Source: Mycolicibacterium sp. J2 (lineage in GTDB: Bacteria > Actinomycetota > Actinomycetes > Mycobacteriales > Mycobacteriaceae). From it: a stretch of 64,000 nucleotides of DNA. Positions 34,873 to 44,158 of this stretch are shown here, piece after piece. Where the stretch lies: NCBI RefSeq assembly GCF_026240945.1, contig NZ_JAPFPY010000015.1, positions 1 to 64,000 on the forward strand. Reading direction: 5' to 3'. Position numbers and translations under genes: made by a program. Below the pieces are notes generated by a model. That model searched no databases. It was not told where the DNA came from and was given only the letters and a program-made list of their open reading frames with translations. The number at the start of each line of letters is the position of its first letter. The first letter of the stretch is position 1.

Positions 34873-35990
34873 GGCGGCCGGTGTTGGCCGCGCTGCTGGT
34901 GGCCTGCGTGGTGATGATCCCGGGATGCCAATGGCGCGGCCTGAATTCGCTCAGCCTGCCCGGCACCGAGGGTGGTGGCGGCGGCTCCTACACCATCCAG
35001 GCGCAGCTGCCCGACGTCGTCGTCATCCAGCAGAACACCCGGGTCCGGGTGGCCGACGTCAACGTCGGTAACGTCACCAAGATCGAGGTACAGGACTGGC
35101 ACGCCCTGGTGACCATGCGCATCAACGGCGACGTGCACCTGCCCGCCAACAGCACCGCCAAGGTCGGTCAGACCAGCCTGCTCGGATCCATGCACATCGA
35201 ACTGGCCCCGCCCACCGACGAAGCGCCGCAAGGGCAACTGCACGACGGATCGGTGATCCCGCTGTCCCGGGCGGCCACCTACCCGACCACCGAGCAGACG
35301 TTGGCCTCGGTGTCCGTTCTGCTCAACGGCGGCGGTCTGGGGGAGTTGCAGGAGATCAATCAGACCTTCGCCAAGGCGCTGGCCGGTCGGGAGGCCGATA
35401 TGCGCAGCCTGCTCACCCAACTGGACACGTTCATCACCGGAGTGAACGCGCAGACCGACGACATCATCACGGCCACCGAACATCTCAACAGCCTCGCCGG
35501 ACAGTTCGCGGCCAACGACCCGACCGTCGACAAGGCACTGACCACGCTGCCACAGGCCCTGGCCGTTCTCGCCGACACCCGCACCAAGCTGGCCGACGCC
35601 ATCGACGGGCTCGGCAAGTTCAGTGCTGTCGCCAATTCGACTGTCACACAGAGCAAAGAGGCGTTGGTGAACAACCTGCGCAGTATCGGCCCGGTGTTGC
35701 GATCCCTGGCCGACGCCGGCCCGTCGCTGACCAAGGGCCTGGATTTCCTGTCCACCTACCCCTGGGTGAAGAGCAACCTGTCCAACTGGTTCCGCGGTGA
35801 CTTCGCCAACATCACCCTGGTACTCGACCTGACGCTGAGCCGGCTGGACAGCAGCATCTTCACCGGCACCCGCTGGGAGGGCAACCTCACCGAGCTGGAG
35901 ATGCAGTGGGGCCGCACCATCGGGCAGATGCCCAGCCCCTACACCGCGGGCAATCCGCTGATCGCGCCCTACCACTTCGGGGGCTACTGA
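34869..35990 (+). CDS. mceE: MceE, Mce-family lipoprotein
   Basis: The 373-residue protein from GTG 34869 begins with a lipoprotein signal (VRRPVLAALLVACVVMIPGC, lipidated Cys at residue 20), the hallmark of MceE. An MCE domain follows (about 40-120: YTIQAQLPDVVVIQQNTRVRVADVNVGNVTKIE ... LLGSMHIELAPP), then helices. GTGA overlaps the mceD stop. Lipidation fixes this subunit on the outer face of the cytoplasmic membrane. Confidence 0.92.
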   Translation: MRRPVLAALLVACVVMIPGCQWRGLNSLSLPGTEGGGGGSYTIQAQLPDVVVIQQNTRVRVADVNVGNVTKIEVQDWHALVTMRINGDVHLPANSTAKVGQTSLLGSMHIELAPPTDEAPQGQLHDGSVIPLSRAATYPTTEQTLASVSVLLNGGGLGELQEINQTFAKALAGREADMRSLLTQLDTFITGVNAQTDDIITATEHLNSLAGQFAANDPTVDKALTTLPQALAVLADTRTKLADAIDGLGKFSAVANSTVTQSKEALVNNLRSIGPVLRSLADAGPSLTKGLDFLSTYPWVKSNLSNWFRGDFANITLVLDLTLSRLDSSIFTGTRWEGNLTELEMQWGRTIGQMPSPYTAGNPLIAPYHFGGY

Positions 35991-35991
35991 C

Positions 35992-37455
35992 ATGCTGCGC
36001 CTGCACCGCAAGGTCTGGATCCAGTTGGCCATCCTGGCCGCCATCACCGTCATCTCGGTGGGGGTGATGGCATTCGGCATCGTGAACGTGCCCGCGCTGC
36101 TGGGCTACGGCCGCTATACGGTGTCCCTGGACCTGCCGTCCTCCGGGGGCTTGTACGAGAGTTCGGTGGTGACCTACCGGGGTGACGAGATCGGCAGGGT
36201 CAGCGGCATCACCGTCACCAAAGACGGTGTGCGCGCCACGCTAACGCTGAAGACCGCCACCCCGGTGCCCGCCGACGTGTCCGCGGCCGTGCACAGCCGC
36301 TCGGCCGTAGGGGAGCAGTTCGTGGAACTGACCCCCGGAGCCGATGGCGGTCCCCTGTTGCGGGACGGCGATGTCATCCCTGCGGGCAAGGTGTCCGTGC
36401 CGCCGGATATCGGTAATCTGCTCGACGCCACCAACCGTGCCCTGCAAGCCATTCCGCAGGACAACCTGAAGACCGTCGTCGACGAGGCCGCCAAGGCCGT
36501 CGGCGGGCTGGGGCCCGAACTGTCGCGCATCGTGGACGGCTCCACCGCCCTGGCCATCGAGGGCGGTAAATCCACCGACCAGCTCGCACGGCTCATCGAC
36601 GAGGCGCCTCCCGTACTGGACTCCCAGGTGCAGACCGCTGATTCGATCCAGGCCTGGGCCGCGCACACCGCATCGTTGTTCGGCCAGTTCAAGGCCCAGG
36701 ACCGGGCGTTCGGCGATCTGTTGAACCAGGGCGGTCCCGCGCTGAACGAGGGCACGCGGCTGTTCGACCGCGTGGCGCCCGCACTGCCGGTGCTGCTGGC
36801 CAACCTGGTCAGCCTCGGCGATATCGCGGTGACCTACCGCAACGACATCGAGCAACTGCTGGTGCTGTTCCCGCAGGGCACCGCCGTCATGTCGGCGATC
36901 GCCGTCGCGGACTCCGGCGTGAAACAGCCCTACAACGGTATCTATCTCGACTTCAACCTCAACCTGAATCTGCCGCCACCGTGCAACACCGGTTTCCTTC
37001 CGGTACGCCAGCAGCGGGCGCCCTCCGAGCAGGACTACCCGGACCGCACCGCCGGCGAGTTGTACTGCCGGGTGCCGCAGGACTCCGCCCTGAATGTCCG
37101 CGGCGCCAGGAACATTCCGTGTGAGACCAAGCCGTGGAAGCGCGCGCCGACGGTGGAGATGTGCGAGAGCGACGAGGAGTACGTCCCGCTCAACGAGGGC
37201 TACAACTGGAAAGGCGACCCGAACGCGACACTGTCCGGGCAGAGCGTGCCGCAATACCCGCCCGGCACGCCGGCGGCCTCCACTCCGGAAGGCGCGGCCC
37301 AAGCGGCGCCGGGCCCGCCGCCGGTGGCGGCCGTCCCCTACGATCCCGCCACCGGTGACTACATCGGCCCCGACGGCCGCCGGTACACCCAGGGCGACCT
37401 GGCGAACCCGGGTAACCGGACCTGGCAGTCGATGCTGGTGCCGCCGGGCCGGTAG
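35992..37455 (+). CDS. mceF: MceF, Mce-family lipid-transfer protein
   Basis: The 487-residue protein has a membrane helix (about 8-32), an MCE domain (about 40-130: YTVSLDLPSSGGLYESSVVTYRGDEIGRVSGI ... AVGEQFVELTPG), helices to about 300, a Cys-containing region (CNTGFLPVRQQRAPS, YCRVPQDS, CETKPWKRAPTVEMC) and a Pro/Gly-rich end. It is last gene of the operon: no mam genes follow, and the zwf stop is only 4 bases away on the opposite strand. Confidence 0.92.
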   Translation: MLRLHRKVWIQLAILAAITVISVGVMAFGIVNVPALLGYGRYTVSLDLPSSGGLYESSVVTYRGDEIGRVSGITVTKDGVRATLTLKTATPVPADVSAAVHSRSAVGEQFVELTPGADGGPLLRDGDVIPAGKVSVPPDIGNLLDATNRALQAIPQDNLKTVVDEAAKAVGGLGPELSRIVDGSTALAIEGGKSTDQLARLIDEAPPVLDSQVQTADSIQAWAAHTASLFGQFKAQDRAFGDLLNQGGPALNEGTRLFDRVAPALPVLLANLVSLGDIAVTYRNDIEQLLVLFPQGTAVMSAIAVADSGVKQPYNGIYLDFNLNLNLPPPCNTGFLPVRQQRAPSEQDYPDRTAGELYCRVPQDSALNVRGARNIPCETKPWKRAPTVEMCESDEEYVPLNEGYNWKGDPNATLSGQSVPQYPPGTPAASTPEGAAQAAPGPPPVAAVPYDPATGDYIGPDGRRYTQGDLANPGNRTWQSMLVPPGR

Positions 37456-37459
37456 CCGC

Positions 37460-38971
37460 TCAGGCGTGGCCGTTGTCCCGCCACGCCCGCTCGAACGGCA
37501 ACCGCCACGCGTTCGGCGCGATCAGTTGGTGGATGGCGTTGGGCCCCCATGTGCCGGGCTGGTAGATCTTGGCCGGCGGGGGATCTTCCAGAAGTTGTAC
37601 CGAACGCTCCCACAGGGATTCGATGCCCTCGGCGGTGGTGAACAGCGTGTGGTCGCCACGCATCGCGTCCAGGATCAGCCGTTCGTAGGCTTCCAGCACA
37701 TCCCCGCCGGTGGCGATCTCCTGGGTGGAGAACTGCATGGACATCTTGTCCAGTTTCATGCCGGGGCCGGGACGTTTCCCGTAGAACGACAGGGACACCT
37801 TCGAGTTGTCGGCCAGATCGAACGTCAGGTGGTCCGGCCCTTGCGAGCCGACCCCGGAGCCGGCCGGGAACATGGTGCGCGGCGCCTCTTTGAAGGCGAT
37901 CGAGATGATCCGCATGCCCTCGGCCATCTTCTTGCCGGTGCGCAAGTAGATGGGGACGCCGGCCCAGCGCCAGTTGTCGATGCCGACCTTCAGTGCGATG
38001 AACGTCTCGGTATCGGAATCGCGTGCCACGCCGTCGAGTTCGCGGTACCCGACGAACTGGCCCCGCACCACGTCGGCACACTTGATCGGCAGCATGGAGC
38101 GGAACACCTTGTTCTTCTCCTCGCTGATGGCCCGCGGCTCCAGCGCGGTCGGTGGTTCCATCACCACGAATGCCATCACCTGGAACAGGTGGGTGACCAC
38201 CATGTCCTTGTACGCGCCGGTGCTCTCGTAGAAATTGGCGCGCTCGTCCAAACCGAGCATCTCGGGGATGTCGATCTGGATGTGGTCGATGAAGTTGCGG
38301 TTCCAGATCGGCTCGAACAGACCGTTGGCGAACCGGAAGGCCAGGATGTTCTGCGCCGCTTCCTTGCCCAGGAAGTGGTCGATGCGGAAAACCTGGCGTT
38401 CCTTGAACGTTTCGTGCACGAAGTCGTTGAGTGCGACCGCGCTGGCCAGGTCGGTGCCGAACGGTTTTTCCATCACGACGCGGGAGCGGTCCACCAGGTC
38501 CGCCTCGCGCAGCATGGTGATCACTGCGCGGGCGGCCTTCGGCGGAACCGAAAGATAGTGCAGCCGTTGCGCATTACCACCGAGCCGCGCTTCGGCCTCG
38601 GCGACCGCCGAGGCCAGTGCCGCCGGGCCGGCGCTCTGCGGCACATAGGTGACGATTTTGGCGAAGTTGGCCCACTGCTCGTCGGTGAGTTTGTGCGTGC
38701 CGAACCGTTCGATCGCCTCTTTGACCAAAGCGCGGAACTCGTCGTCGGTGAGATCCTCCAGCGAGGTACCGACCACCTGGATGTCGGGTGCCAGCTCCGA
38801 CTGATCCAGATACGCCATGCCGGGCAGCAGTTTGCGCTTCGCGAGGTCGCCGGTTGCCCCGAACAGCACGATGACGTGCGGTTCGAGTGGATCGGTGTCC
38901 CGGCGGTGGGGGCGGGCGCCCGGCGCGGGATAGGCGATGGTCTGCGGGTTGTCTGGCTTGGAGTCGGCCAC
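37460..38971 (-). CDS. zwf: Glucose-6-phosphate dehydrogenase
   Basis: The 503-residue enzyme has the nucleotide motif VIVLFGATGDLAKRKLLPG (about 33-51) and the active-site signature RIDHFLGKE (about 199-207). It oxidises glucose-6-phosphate to 6-phosphogluconolactone with NADP+ in the pentose phosphate pathway. GTG 38971 is chosen to match the usual length; the frame continues upstream but without family character. No pgl, opcA or gnd is adjacent, so it may be the second of two zwf copies often present in mycobacteria. It is tail to tail with mceF and divergent from an SRPBCC gene. Confidence 0.92.
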   Translation of the reverse strand: MADSKPDNPQTIAYPAPGARPHRRDTDPLEPHVIVLFGATGDLAKRKLLPGMAYLDQSELAPDIQVVGTSLEDLTDDEFRALVKEAIERFGTHKLTDEQWANFAKIVTYVPQSAGPAALASAVAEAEARLGGNAQRLHYLSVPPKAARAVITMLREADLVDRSRVVMEKPFGTDLASAVALNDFVHETFKERQVFRIDHFLGKEAAQNILAFRFANGLFEPIWNRNFIDHIQIDIPEMLGLDERANFYESTGAYKDMVVTHLFQVMAFVVMEPPTALEPRAISEEKNKVFRSMLPIKCADVVRGQFVGYRELDGVARDSDTETFIALKVGIDNWRWAGVPIYLRTGKKMAEGMRIISIAFKEAPRTMFPAGSGVGSQGPDHLTFDLADNSKVSLSFYGKRPGPGMKLDKMSMQFSTQEIATGGDVLEAYERLILDAMRGDHTLFTTAEGIESLWERSVQLLEDPPPAKIYQPGTWGPNAIHQLIAPNAWRLPFERAWRDNGHA

Positions 38972-39064
38972 CCCGGTGATGCTTCCACCGGTAGGTGAAC
39001 TCTGCACGACATGGAGGCGCTCAATTGCCACCTGCGGCCGTCGGGTGGTGGTTACTGTCAGCCC

Positions 39065-39508
39065 ATGGCAACCAGTGACTCCCGCGAAGTGGTCATCGAA
39101 GCAACACCGGAAGAGATTCTCGCCGTGATCGCCGACGTGGAGTCGACCCCCACCTGGTCGCCGCAATACCAGAAGGCCGAGGTCATCGAGACCGACGACC
39201 AAGGTCGGCCCCGGATCGTGAAACAGACCGTCAAGACCGTCGGCATCACCGACGAGCTGACCGTCGAGTACACCTGGGCGCCCGACAAGGTCAGCTGGGT
39301 GCTGCTGAAGGCGGGCCAACTCAAGGCCCAACAATGCAGTTACACGCTCACTCCGCACGGTGACAGCACGAAAGTCCGCTTCGACATCACCGTCGAATTG
39401 GCCATCCCCATGCCCGGGTTCCTGCTCAAAAAGGTGATGAAAGGTGCCCTCGACGTCGCGACCGACGGGTTGCGCAAGCAGGTGCTGAAGGTCAAGAAAT
39501 CCGGATGA
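39065..39508 (+). CDS. SRPBCC (START-like) family protein, first of a tandem pair
   Basis: The 147-residue protein has the polyketide-cyclase/START-like fold pattern: REVVIEATPEEILAVIADVESTPTWSPQYQKAEVIETDDQGRPRIVKQTVKT, a beta strand, two helices, then strands, and a closing amphipathic helix (about 115-142). Such folds bind hydrophobic ligands. Start ATG 39065 follows a short leader. The pair with the next gene, just before a dapC-fadA-fadB order, matches Rv0856-Rv0857 of M. tuberculosis from memory. The ligand is unknown. Confidence 0.85.
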   Translation: MATSDSREVVIEATPEEILAVIADVESTPTWSPQYQKAEVIETDDQGRPRIVKQTVKTVGITDELTVEYTWAPDKVSWVLLKAGQLKAQQCSYTLTPHGDSTKVRFDITVELAIPMPGFLLKKVMKGALDVATDGLRKQVLKVKKSG

Positions 39509-39644
39509 GTGGACCCCGGATAAGTGGACGTAGAACGCCAACGCGGGACCACCGGATCGCTTGGTGACGATTCGCTTACGTTTCAGACAAAATTAGCCCT
39601 CGGGAGCATTGCACGAGGCTGAATCGCGAATTAAATTTGCCGAT

Positions 39645-40085
39645 ATGGCCGTCAAGGCAACCAGGGAAGTCGTCTTCGACGCCCTCCCGGAGCAGATACT
39701 GGACGCTATCGCCGATATCGACGCGGTCCCGTCGTGGTCGTCGCTGCACCGGGACACCGAAGTGCTCGACCGGCACCCGGACGGACGTCCGTACCACGTG
39801 CGGGCAACGTTGAAGATCATGGGCTTCACCGACAAGGAGCTGCTCGAATACCACTGGGGCGAGGACTGGGTGGTCTGGGACGCGGCGAGCACCCTCACCC
39901 AGCGCGGCCAGCATGGCGAATACAACCTCACCCGCGAAGGCGACCGCACCCGGGTCCGCTTCGACATCATCATCGACATCGCCGCGCCCCTGCCGGAATT
40001 CATCGTGCGACGCGCCAAGCGGATGGTGCTCGACACCGCCGTGGACAGCCTGCGTCAGCAGGTACAGGACAAGTACTCAGCCTGA
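39645..40085 (+). CDS. SRPBCC (START-like) family protein, second of the pair
   Basis: The 146-residue paralogue of the gene at 39065 opens with MAVKATREVVFDALPEQILDAIADIDAVPSWSSLHRDTEVL and shares the same strand-helix-helix layout and C-terminal helix. ATG 39645 aligns with the paralogue start. The 136-base gap between them contains no further gene. It probably arose by tandem duplication and divergence, with ligand binding as the likely shared role. Confidence 0.85.
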   Translation: MAVKATREVVFDALPEQILDAIADIDAVPSWSSLHRDTEVLDRHPDGRPYHVRATLKIMGFTDKELLEYHWGEDWVVWDAASTLTQRGQHGEYNLTREGDRTRVRFDIIIDIAAPLPEFIVRRAKRMVLDTAVDSLRQQVQDKYSA

Positions 40086-40127
40086 GCGCAAGGGAATCTC
40101 GACGGCCGGCGGCCGGTTGTCGCGGGT

Positions 40128-41045
40128 ATGCCCACCGGAGTTGTCCTCGATCCCGACCGCACCGCGCCCAACCACGTGGCCGCCGCCATCGACCAGGCCC
40201 GCCGCGCCCACGACGCGGGTGTGCGCCAGGTGTGGATCGCCCAGCAGTTCGACCATGACGCCATCTCGCTGGCCGGCTACGTCGGGGCAGCCGTGCCAGG
40301 CCTGGGGGTCGGCACATTCGTGGTGCCCATCAACCCGCGCCACCCGCTGATCGTTGCCTCGCAGGCGCAGACCGCGCAGGCGGCCACCGGCGGCAACTTC
40401 AGCCTCGGCCTCGGGCTCGGTGCCCACGCACCTGAGCAGGCAGCCTTCGGTACCGCCTGGCCGAATACCGTGGGCCGGCTGCGTGAGCATCTGCAGGTGC
40501 TGCGGTCGATCCTCGACACCGGCACCGTCGACTTTCACGGTGACCAGTTCACCGCGGCCCCGGAATGGCCGGTCGCGGTGGCAGGCGGCGCGCCGCTACC
40601 GATCTACGTTGCAGCCATGGGGCCCAAGGCCTTACGCGTCACCGGCGAGCTGGCCGACGGTACCTTACCCTACCTGGCCGGCCCCCGCACGCTGGCGGAC
40701 TTCATCGTGCCGACGATCACGGCGGCCGCCGTCGATGCCGGCCGACCCGCACCCGAGGTGATCGCGGCGGTGCCGGTGCTGGTGACCGACGATGTCGAAC
40801 AGGGGCGAGCGGCGGCCGCCGAGGTCCTGGAGTTCTACGCGACCATCCCGTCGTATGCGAAGGTCATCGAACGCGAGGGGGTCGACTCGGTTGCCGAACT
40901 CGCCGCGGTCGGTACCGCGGCCCAGGTGACCCGCCAGCTCCAGCGTTACCGCGACGCCGGGGCCACCGATATCGTGCTGAGCCCGCTGGCCCGAACCGGG
41001 ATCGCCGCGCTGGAGCCGATCTGGGACGTGGCCAGCACGCTGTAG
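40128..41045 (+). CDS. Luciferase-like (LLM) F420/flavin-dependent oxidoreductase
   Basis: The 305-residue TIM-barrel protein has the LLM pattern: HDAGVRQVWIAQQFDHDAISLAGYVGAAVPGLGVGTFVVPINPRHPL, GGNFSLGLGLGAH (about 88-100), and GRLREHLQVLRSIL (about 115-128). In mycobacteria such short LLM proteins usually use F420. It follows the SRPBCC pair by 42 bases. Its substrate is unknown. Confidence 0.85.
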   Translation: MPTGVVLDPDRTAPNHVAAAIDQARRAHDAGVRQVWIAQQFDHDAISLAGYVGAAVPGLGVGTFVVPINPRHPLIVASQAQTAQAATGGNFSLGLGLGAHAPEQAAFGTAWPNTVGRLREHLQVLRSILDTGTVDFHGDQFTAAPEWPVAVAGGAPLPIYVAAMGPKALRVTGELADGTLPYLAGPRTLADFIVPTITAAAVDAGRPAPEVIAAVPVLVTDDVEQGRAAAAEVLEFYATIPSYAKVIEREGVDSVAELAAVGTAAQVTRQLQRYRDAGATDIVLSPLARTGIAALEPIWDVASTL

Positions 41046-41104
41046 GCGCCGGGAGCAGAGCGCAACGAAACAGGGCCGCAACACCGGTGCGCTACGCTGC
41101 GGCC

Positions 41105-41806
41105 ATGCGGCCGCAACGGCGATCGGCGCTGCTCGACCATCTGGTGGCCGACCGCGTCGGCTCTTCACAGCAGGCCGTGCTGGGCGAATTGCGCCGGGCC
41201 ATCCTCGATGGTGGTGTCCCGCCCGGGACGCCGATCCCGCTGGCCGAGGTGGCCGAGGTCTTCGGGGTCAGTCAGATACCGGTGCGTGAGGCGTTGAAGA
41301 CCCTGGTGGGCGAGGGGCTGGTGGGGCAACGGCGTAACGCGGGGTACACCGTCGCGCTGCTGACCGCTCAGGAGCTGCGCGAAATGTACATCGTGCGGGA
41401 GACGCTGGAATCGGCGTCGCTGGCGGCGGCCGTCGCCAACGCCACCGACGCCGACCGAGCCGCGGTGATCGCCGCCAACGACGTTCTGGAACAAGCGGTT
41501 CGGGACGGTGACGGGGTGGCCTACCATCGCGGTAGCCGCGGCTTCCATGCGGCGCTGACGAAGCCGTCACGGATGCACCGGCTGCTGCACATGCTCGAGG
41601 CGGCGTGGAATGTCACCGAGCCCGTGCAGTCCATGGTCCATGTCGGACGTGAGGAGCGCGCGCAACTGCACGCCGATCACGGCGCCATGCTGGCGGCCTT
41701 CCTCGCCGGGGATGCCGCACGGCTGCTGGCCACCTCCGAGGAACACGCGGCGCGCTTGAACGCCGTGATCGCGACGCTGCCCACCGACACCGGGCTGCTG
41801 GCGTGA
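41105..41806 (+). CDS. GntR-family regulator, FCD subfamily
   Basis: The 233-residue protein has an N-terminal winged helix (about 20-90: VLGELRRAILDGGVPPGTPIPLAEVAEVFGVSQIPVREALKTLVGEGLVGQRRNAGYTV) and a helical FCD ligand domain (about 95-225) with metal-type residues (RETLE, H in RGFHAAL, H in HADHGAML). FCD regulators respond to organic acids or ureides. It precedes the NCS1 permease on the same strand, with a dyad between them, and most likely controls that module. Confidence 0.9.
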   Translation: MRPQRRSALLDHLVADRVGSSQQAVLGELRRAILDGGVPPGTPIPLAEVAEVFGVSQIPVREALKTLVGEGLVGQRRNAGYTVALLTAQELREMYIVRETLESASLAAAVANATDADRAAVIAANDVLEQAVRDGDGVAYHRGSRGFHAALTKPSRMHRLLHMLEAAWNVTEPVQSMVHVGREERAQLHADHGAMLAAFLAGDAARLLATSEEHAARLNAVIATLPTDTGLLA

Positions 41807-41811
41807 CGAGC

Positions 41812-41832
41812 TGCGAATATATTTTCTTCGCA
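41812..41832. promoter_or_regulatory. Dyad upstream of the NCS1 permease, possible operator
   Basis: TGCGAA (41812-41817) and TTCGCA (41827-41832) flank an AT-rich 9-base spacer. A weaker dyad CCAGG/CCTGG lies at 41858-41873. Both are in the 85-base gap between the FCD regulator and the permease, where its operator and promoter are expected. Confidence 0.45.
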
Positions 41833-41891
41833 ATCAATCCATAGTCGTTGTGAAACGCCAGGGAAACACCTGGTTCCTAGCGTCACCGACT

Positions 41892-43439
41892 ATGACCGAT
41901 ACCGTCATCCCCAAGAACGACCTGCCTCCCGGCGCCGTGGTCGGCGCCGGTGACATCGTGGAAGCGGCCGGTCACCCGGTCGGCGGTGGTGAGATCAAGC
42001 CCGGCTACGACCCGCGGCTGACCAATGAAGACCTGGCCCCGCTACGCAAGCAGACCTGGGGCTCCTACAACATCTTCGCGTTCTGGATGTCCGATGTGCA
42101 CAGCGTCGGCGGCTACGTCACCGCGGGCAGCCTGTTCGCGCTGGGCCTGGCCAGCTGGCAGGTGCTGGTGGCGCTGCTGGTGGGCATCAGCATCGTGTAC
42201 TTCCTGTGCAATCTGGTGGCCAAACCCAGCCAGCTGGCCGGTGTGCCGTATCCGGTGATCTGCCGCACCGTGTTCGGCGTCCTGGGTGCCAACATCCCGG
42301 CCATCATCCGCGGTTTGATCGCGGTGGCCTGGTACGGCATCCAGACGTTCCTGGCCTCGGCGGCACTGGATATCGTGCTGGTGAAACTCTTCCCGGGGCT
42401 GGCGCCGTACGCCAAGGTGGACGACTACGGGTTCGCCGGACTGTCCCTGCTGGGCTGGGGCAGCTTCCTGCTGCTGTGGGTGTTGCAGGCGTGCGTGTTC
42501 TGGCGCGGTATGGAGTCCATCCGCAAGTTCATCGATTTCTGCGGCCCGGCCGTGTACGTGGTGATGTTCATCCTGTGCGGCTACCTGATCTACAAAGCCG
42601 GGTGGAGTGCCATCGATCTGAACCTCGGTGACGTGACATACACCGGCTGGTCGTCGGTCCCGGTGATGCTCGGCGCGATCGCACTGGTGGTGTCCTACTT
42701 CTCCGGTCCGATGCTGAACTTCGGTGACTTCTCCCGCTACGGCAAGACGTTCGCGGCGGTCAAGAAGGGCAACTTCCTCGGCTTGCCGGTGAACTTCCTG
42801 GTGTTCTCGGTCCTGGTGGTGGTCACGGCGTCGCTGACGCTGCCGGTGTTCGGTGAGCTGATCACCGACCCGGTGACCACGGTGGCCCGCATCGACAGCA
42901 CCTTTGCCATCGTGCTGGGCGCGTTGACGTTCACCATCGCCACCATCGGTATCAACATCGTCGCCAACTTCATCTCGCCGGCGTTCGACTTCTCCAACGT
43001 CAGCCCGCAGCGCATCAGCTGGCGTGCCGGCGGCATGATCGCCGCGGTCGGCTCGGTGCTGATCACCCCGTGGAACCTGTACAACAATCCCGAGGTCATC
43101 CACTACACCCTGGAAACGCTGGGCGCGTTCATCGGCCCGCTGTTCGGCGTGCTGCTGGCCGACTTCTACCTGGTCCGTAAGCAGAAGGTGGTGGTGGACG
43201 ACCTGTTCACCATGGAGGAGTCCGGAAAGTACTGGTACACCAAGGGTTACAACAAGTGCGCGATCATCGCCACGGTGGTCGGGGCGGTGCTGGCCATGCT
43301 GCCGGTACTGCTCGGCGGTAGCGTCTACGGCATGCACACCGCGGCCCAGTACAGCTGGTTCATCGGTTGCGGTGTGGCGCTGGGCCTGTACTACCTGCTG
43401 GCCAAGCGCGACACGCTGGTGGCAGCATCGGTGGCATGA
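41892..43439 (+). CDS. NCS1-family permease (cytosine/purine/allantoin/hydantoin type)
   Basis: The 515-residue membrane protein has about twelve hydrophobic segments and the NCS1 motifs: LRKQTWGSYNIFAFWMSDVHSVGGYVTAGSLFALGL (TM1 area), VPYPVICRTVFGVLGANIPAIIRGLIAVAWYGIQTFLA, and MLNFGDFSRYGKTF. These carriers import nucleobases, allantoin or hydantoins with H+ or Na+. ATG 41892 is chosen over an earlier in-frame ATG because the following MTDTVIPKND is the expected hydrophilic start. It is coupled to the racemase gene by ATGA, which points to a hydantoin- or allantoin-type substrate. Confidence 0.92.
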   Translation: MTDTVIPKNDLPPGAVVGAGDIVEAAGHPVGGGEIKPGYDPRLTNEDLAPLRKQTWGSYNIFAFWMSDVHSVGGYVTAGSLFALGLASWQVLVALLVGISIVYFLCNLVAKPSQLAGVPYPVICRTVFGVLGANIPAIIRGLIAVAWYGIQTFLASAALDIVLVKLFPGLAPYAKVDDYGFAGLSLLGWGSFLLLWVLQACVFWRGMESIRKFIDFCGPAVYVVMFILCGYLIYKAGWSAIDLNLGDVTYTGWSSVPVMLGAIALVVSYFSGPMLNFGDFSRYGKTFAAVKKGNFLGLPVNFLVFSVLVVVTASLTLPVFGELITDPVTTVARIDSTFAIVLGALTFTIATIGINIVANFISPAFDFSNVSPQRISWRAGGMIAAVGSVLITPWNLYNNPEVIHYTLETLGAFIGPLFGVLLADFYLVRKQKVVVDDLFTMEESGKYWYTKGYNKCAIIATVVGAVLAMLPVLLGGSVYGMHTAAQYSWFIGCGVALGLYYLLAKRDTLVAASVA

Positions 43440-44158
43440 GCCGAATCTGGGTGATCAATCCGAACACCACCCGGGCCATGACCTCGACCATCGAGGCGTG
43501 CGCCCGGGCGGTGGCCGATCCGGCCACCGAGATCACCGGTGTGACATCGGAGTTCGGCCCGCCGTCCATCGAGAGTCACTACGACGAGGCGATGAGCGTG
43601 CCCGGCCTGCTGGACGCCATCCGGCGCGGTGAAGACCAGGGTGTCGACGGTTATGTCATCGCGTGCTTCGGTGACCCCGGGCTGGATGCCGCCCGCGAAC
43701 TGGCCCGCGGGCCGGTGCTCGGCATTGCCGAGGCCGCCATGCACACCGCCAGCCACCTGGGCCGCGGCTTCAGCGTGGTGACCACACTGGCCCGCACCAT
43801 GGGCCGTGCCGCCGACTTGGCCGAACACTATGGCATGCACCGGTTCTGCCGCGGCATCCACGCCTGCGAGATCGCGGTGTTGGACCTCGAGACCGACCCC
43901 GATGCCCGCAAGATCATCACCGAATCCTGCCGGGAAGCACTGGAAACCGACGGCTCCGATGCCATCGTTTTGGGCTGTGCCGGCATGGCGGACATGTGTG
44001 CCGCGATCTCGGCGGATCTCGGCGTGCCGGTGATCGACGGGGTGACGGCCGCGACGTTGACGGTGCAATCGCTGATCACCCTCGGGCTGCGGACGTCCAC
44101 GCGCGGCGAGTTCGCGCCACCGCCGCAGAAGCCATACACGGAACGCTCGATGTGCTGA
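43436..44158 (+). CDS. Asp/Glu/hydantoin racemase family protein
   Basis: The 240-residue protein has the family nucleophile motifs: WVINPNTTRAMT (about 5-16), VIACFGDPGLDAAREL (first Cys at about 79) and AIVLGCAGMADM (second Cys at about 181), a two-Cys racemase arrangement. Hydantoin and allantoin racemases of this family act on the alpha carbon of the ring. The start overlaps the permease stop by ATGA. No hydantoinase or allantoinase is next to it. Confidence 0.9.
   Translation: MSRIWVINPNTTRAMTSTIEACARAVADPATEITGVTSEFGPPSIESHYDEAMSVPGLLDAIRRGEDQGVDGYVIACFGDPGLDAARELARGPVLGIAEAAMHTASHLGRGFSVVTTLARTMGRAADLAEHYGMHRFCRGIHACEIAVLDLETDPDARKIITESCREALETDGSDAIVLGCAGMADMCAAISADLGVPVIDGVTAATLTVQSLITLGLRTSTRGEFAPPPQKPYTERSMC

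Noticed and set aside
37094..38998. 634-codon open frame on the plus strand
   Set aside because: It is antisense to zwf and overlaps the mceF end; composition is typical of a mirror frame.
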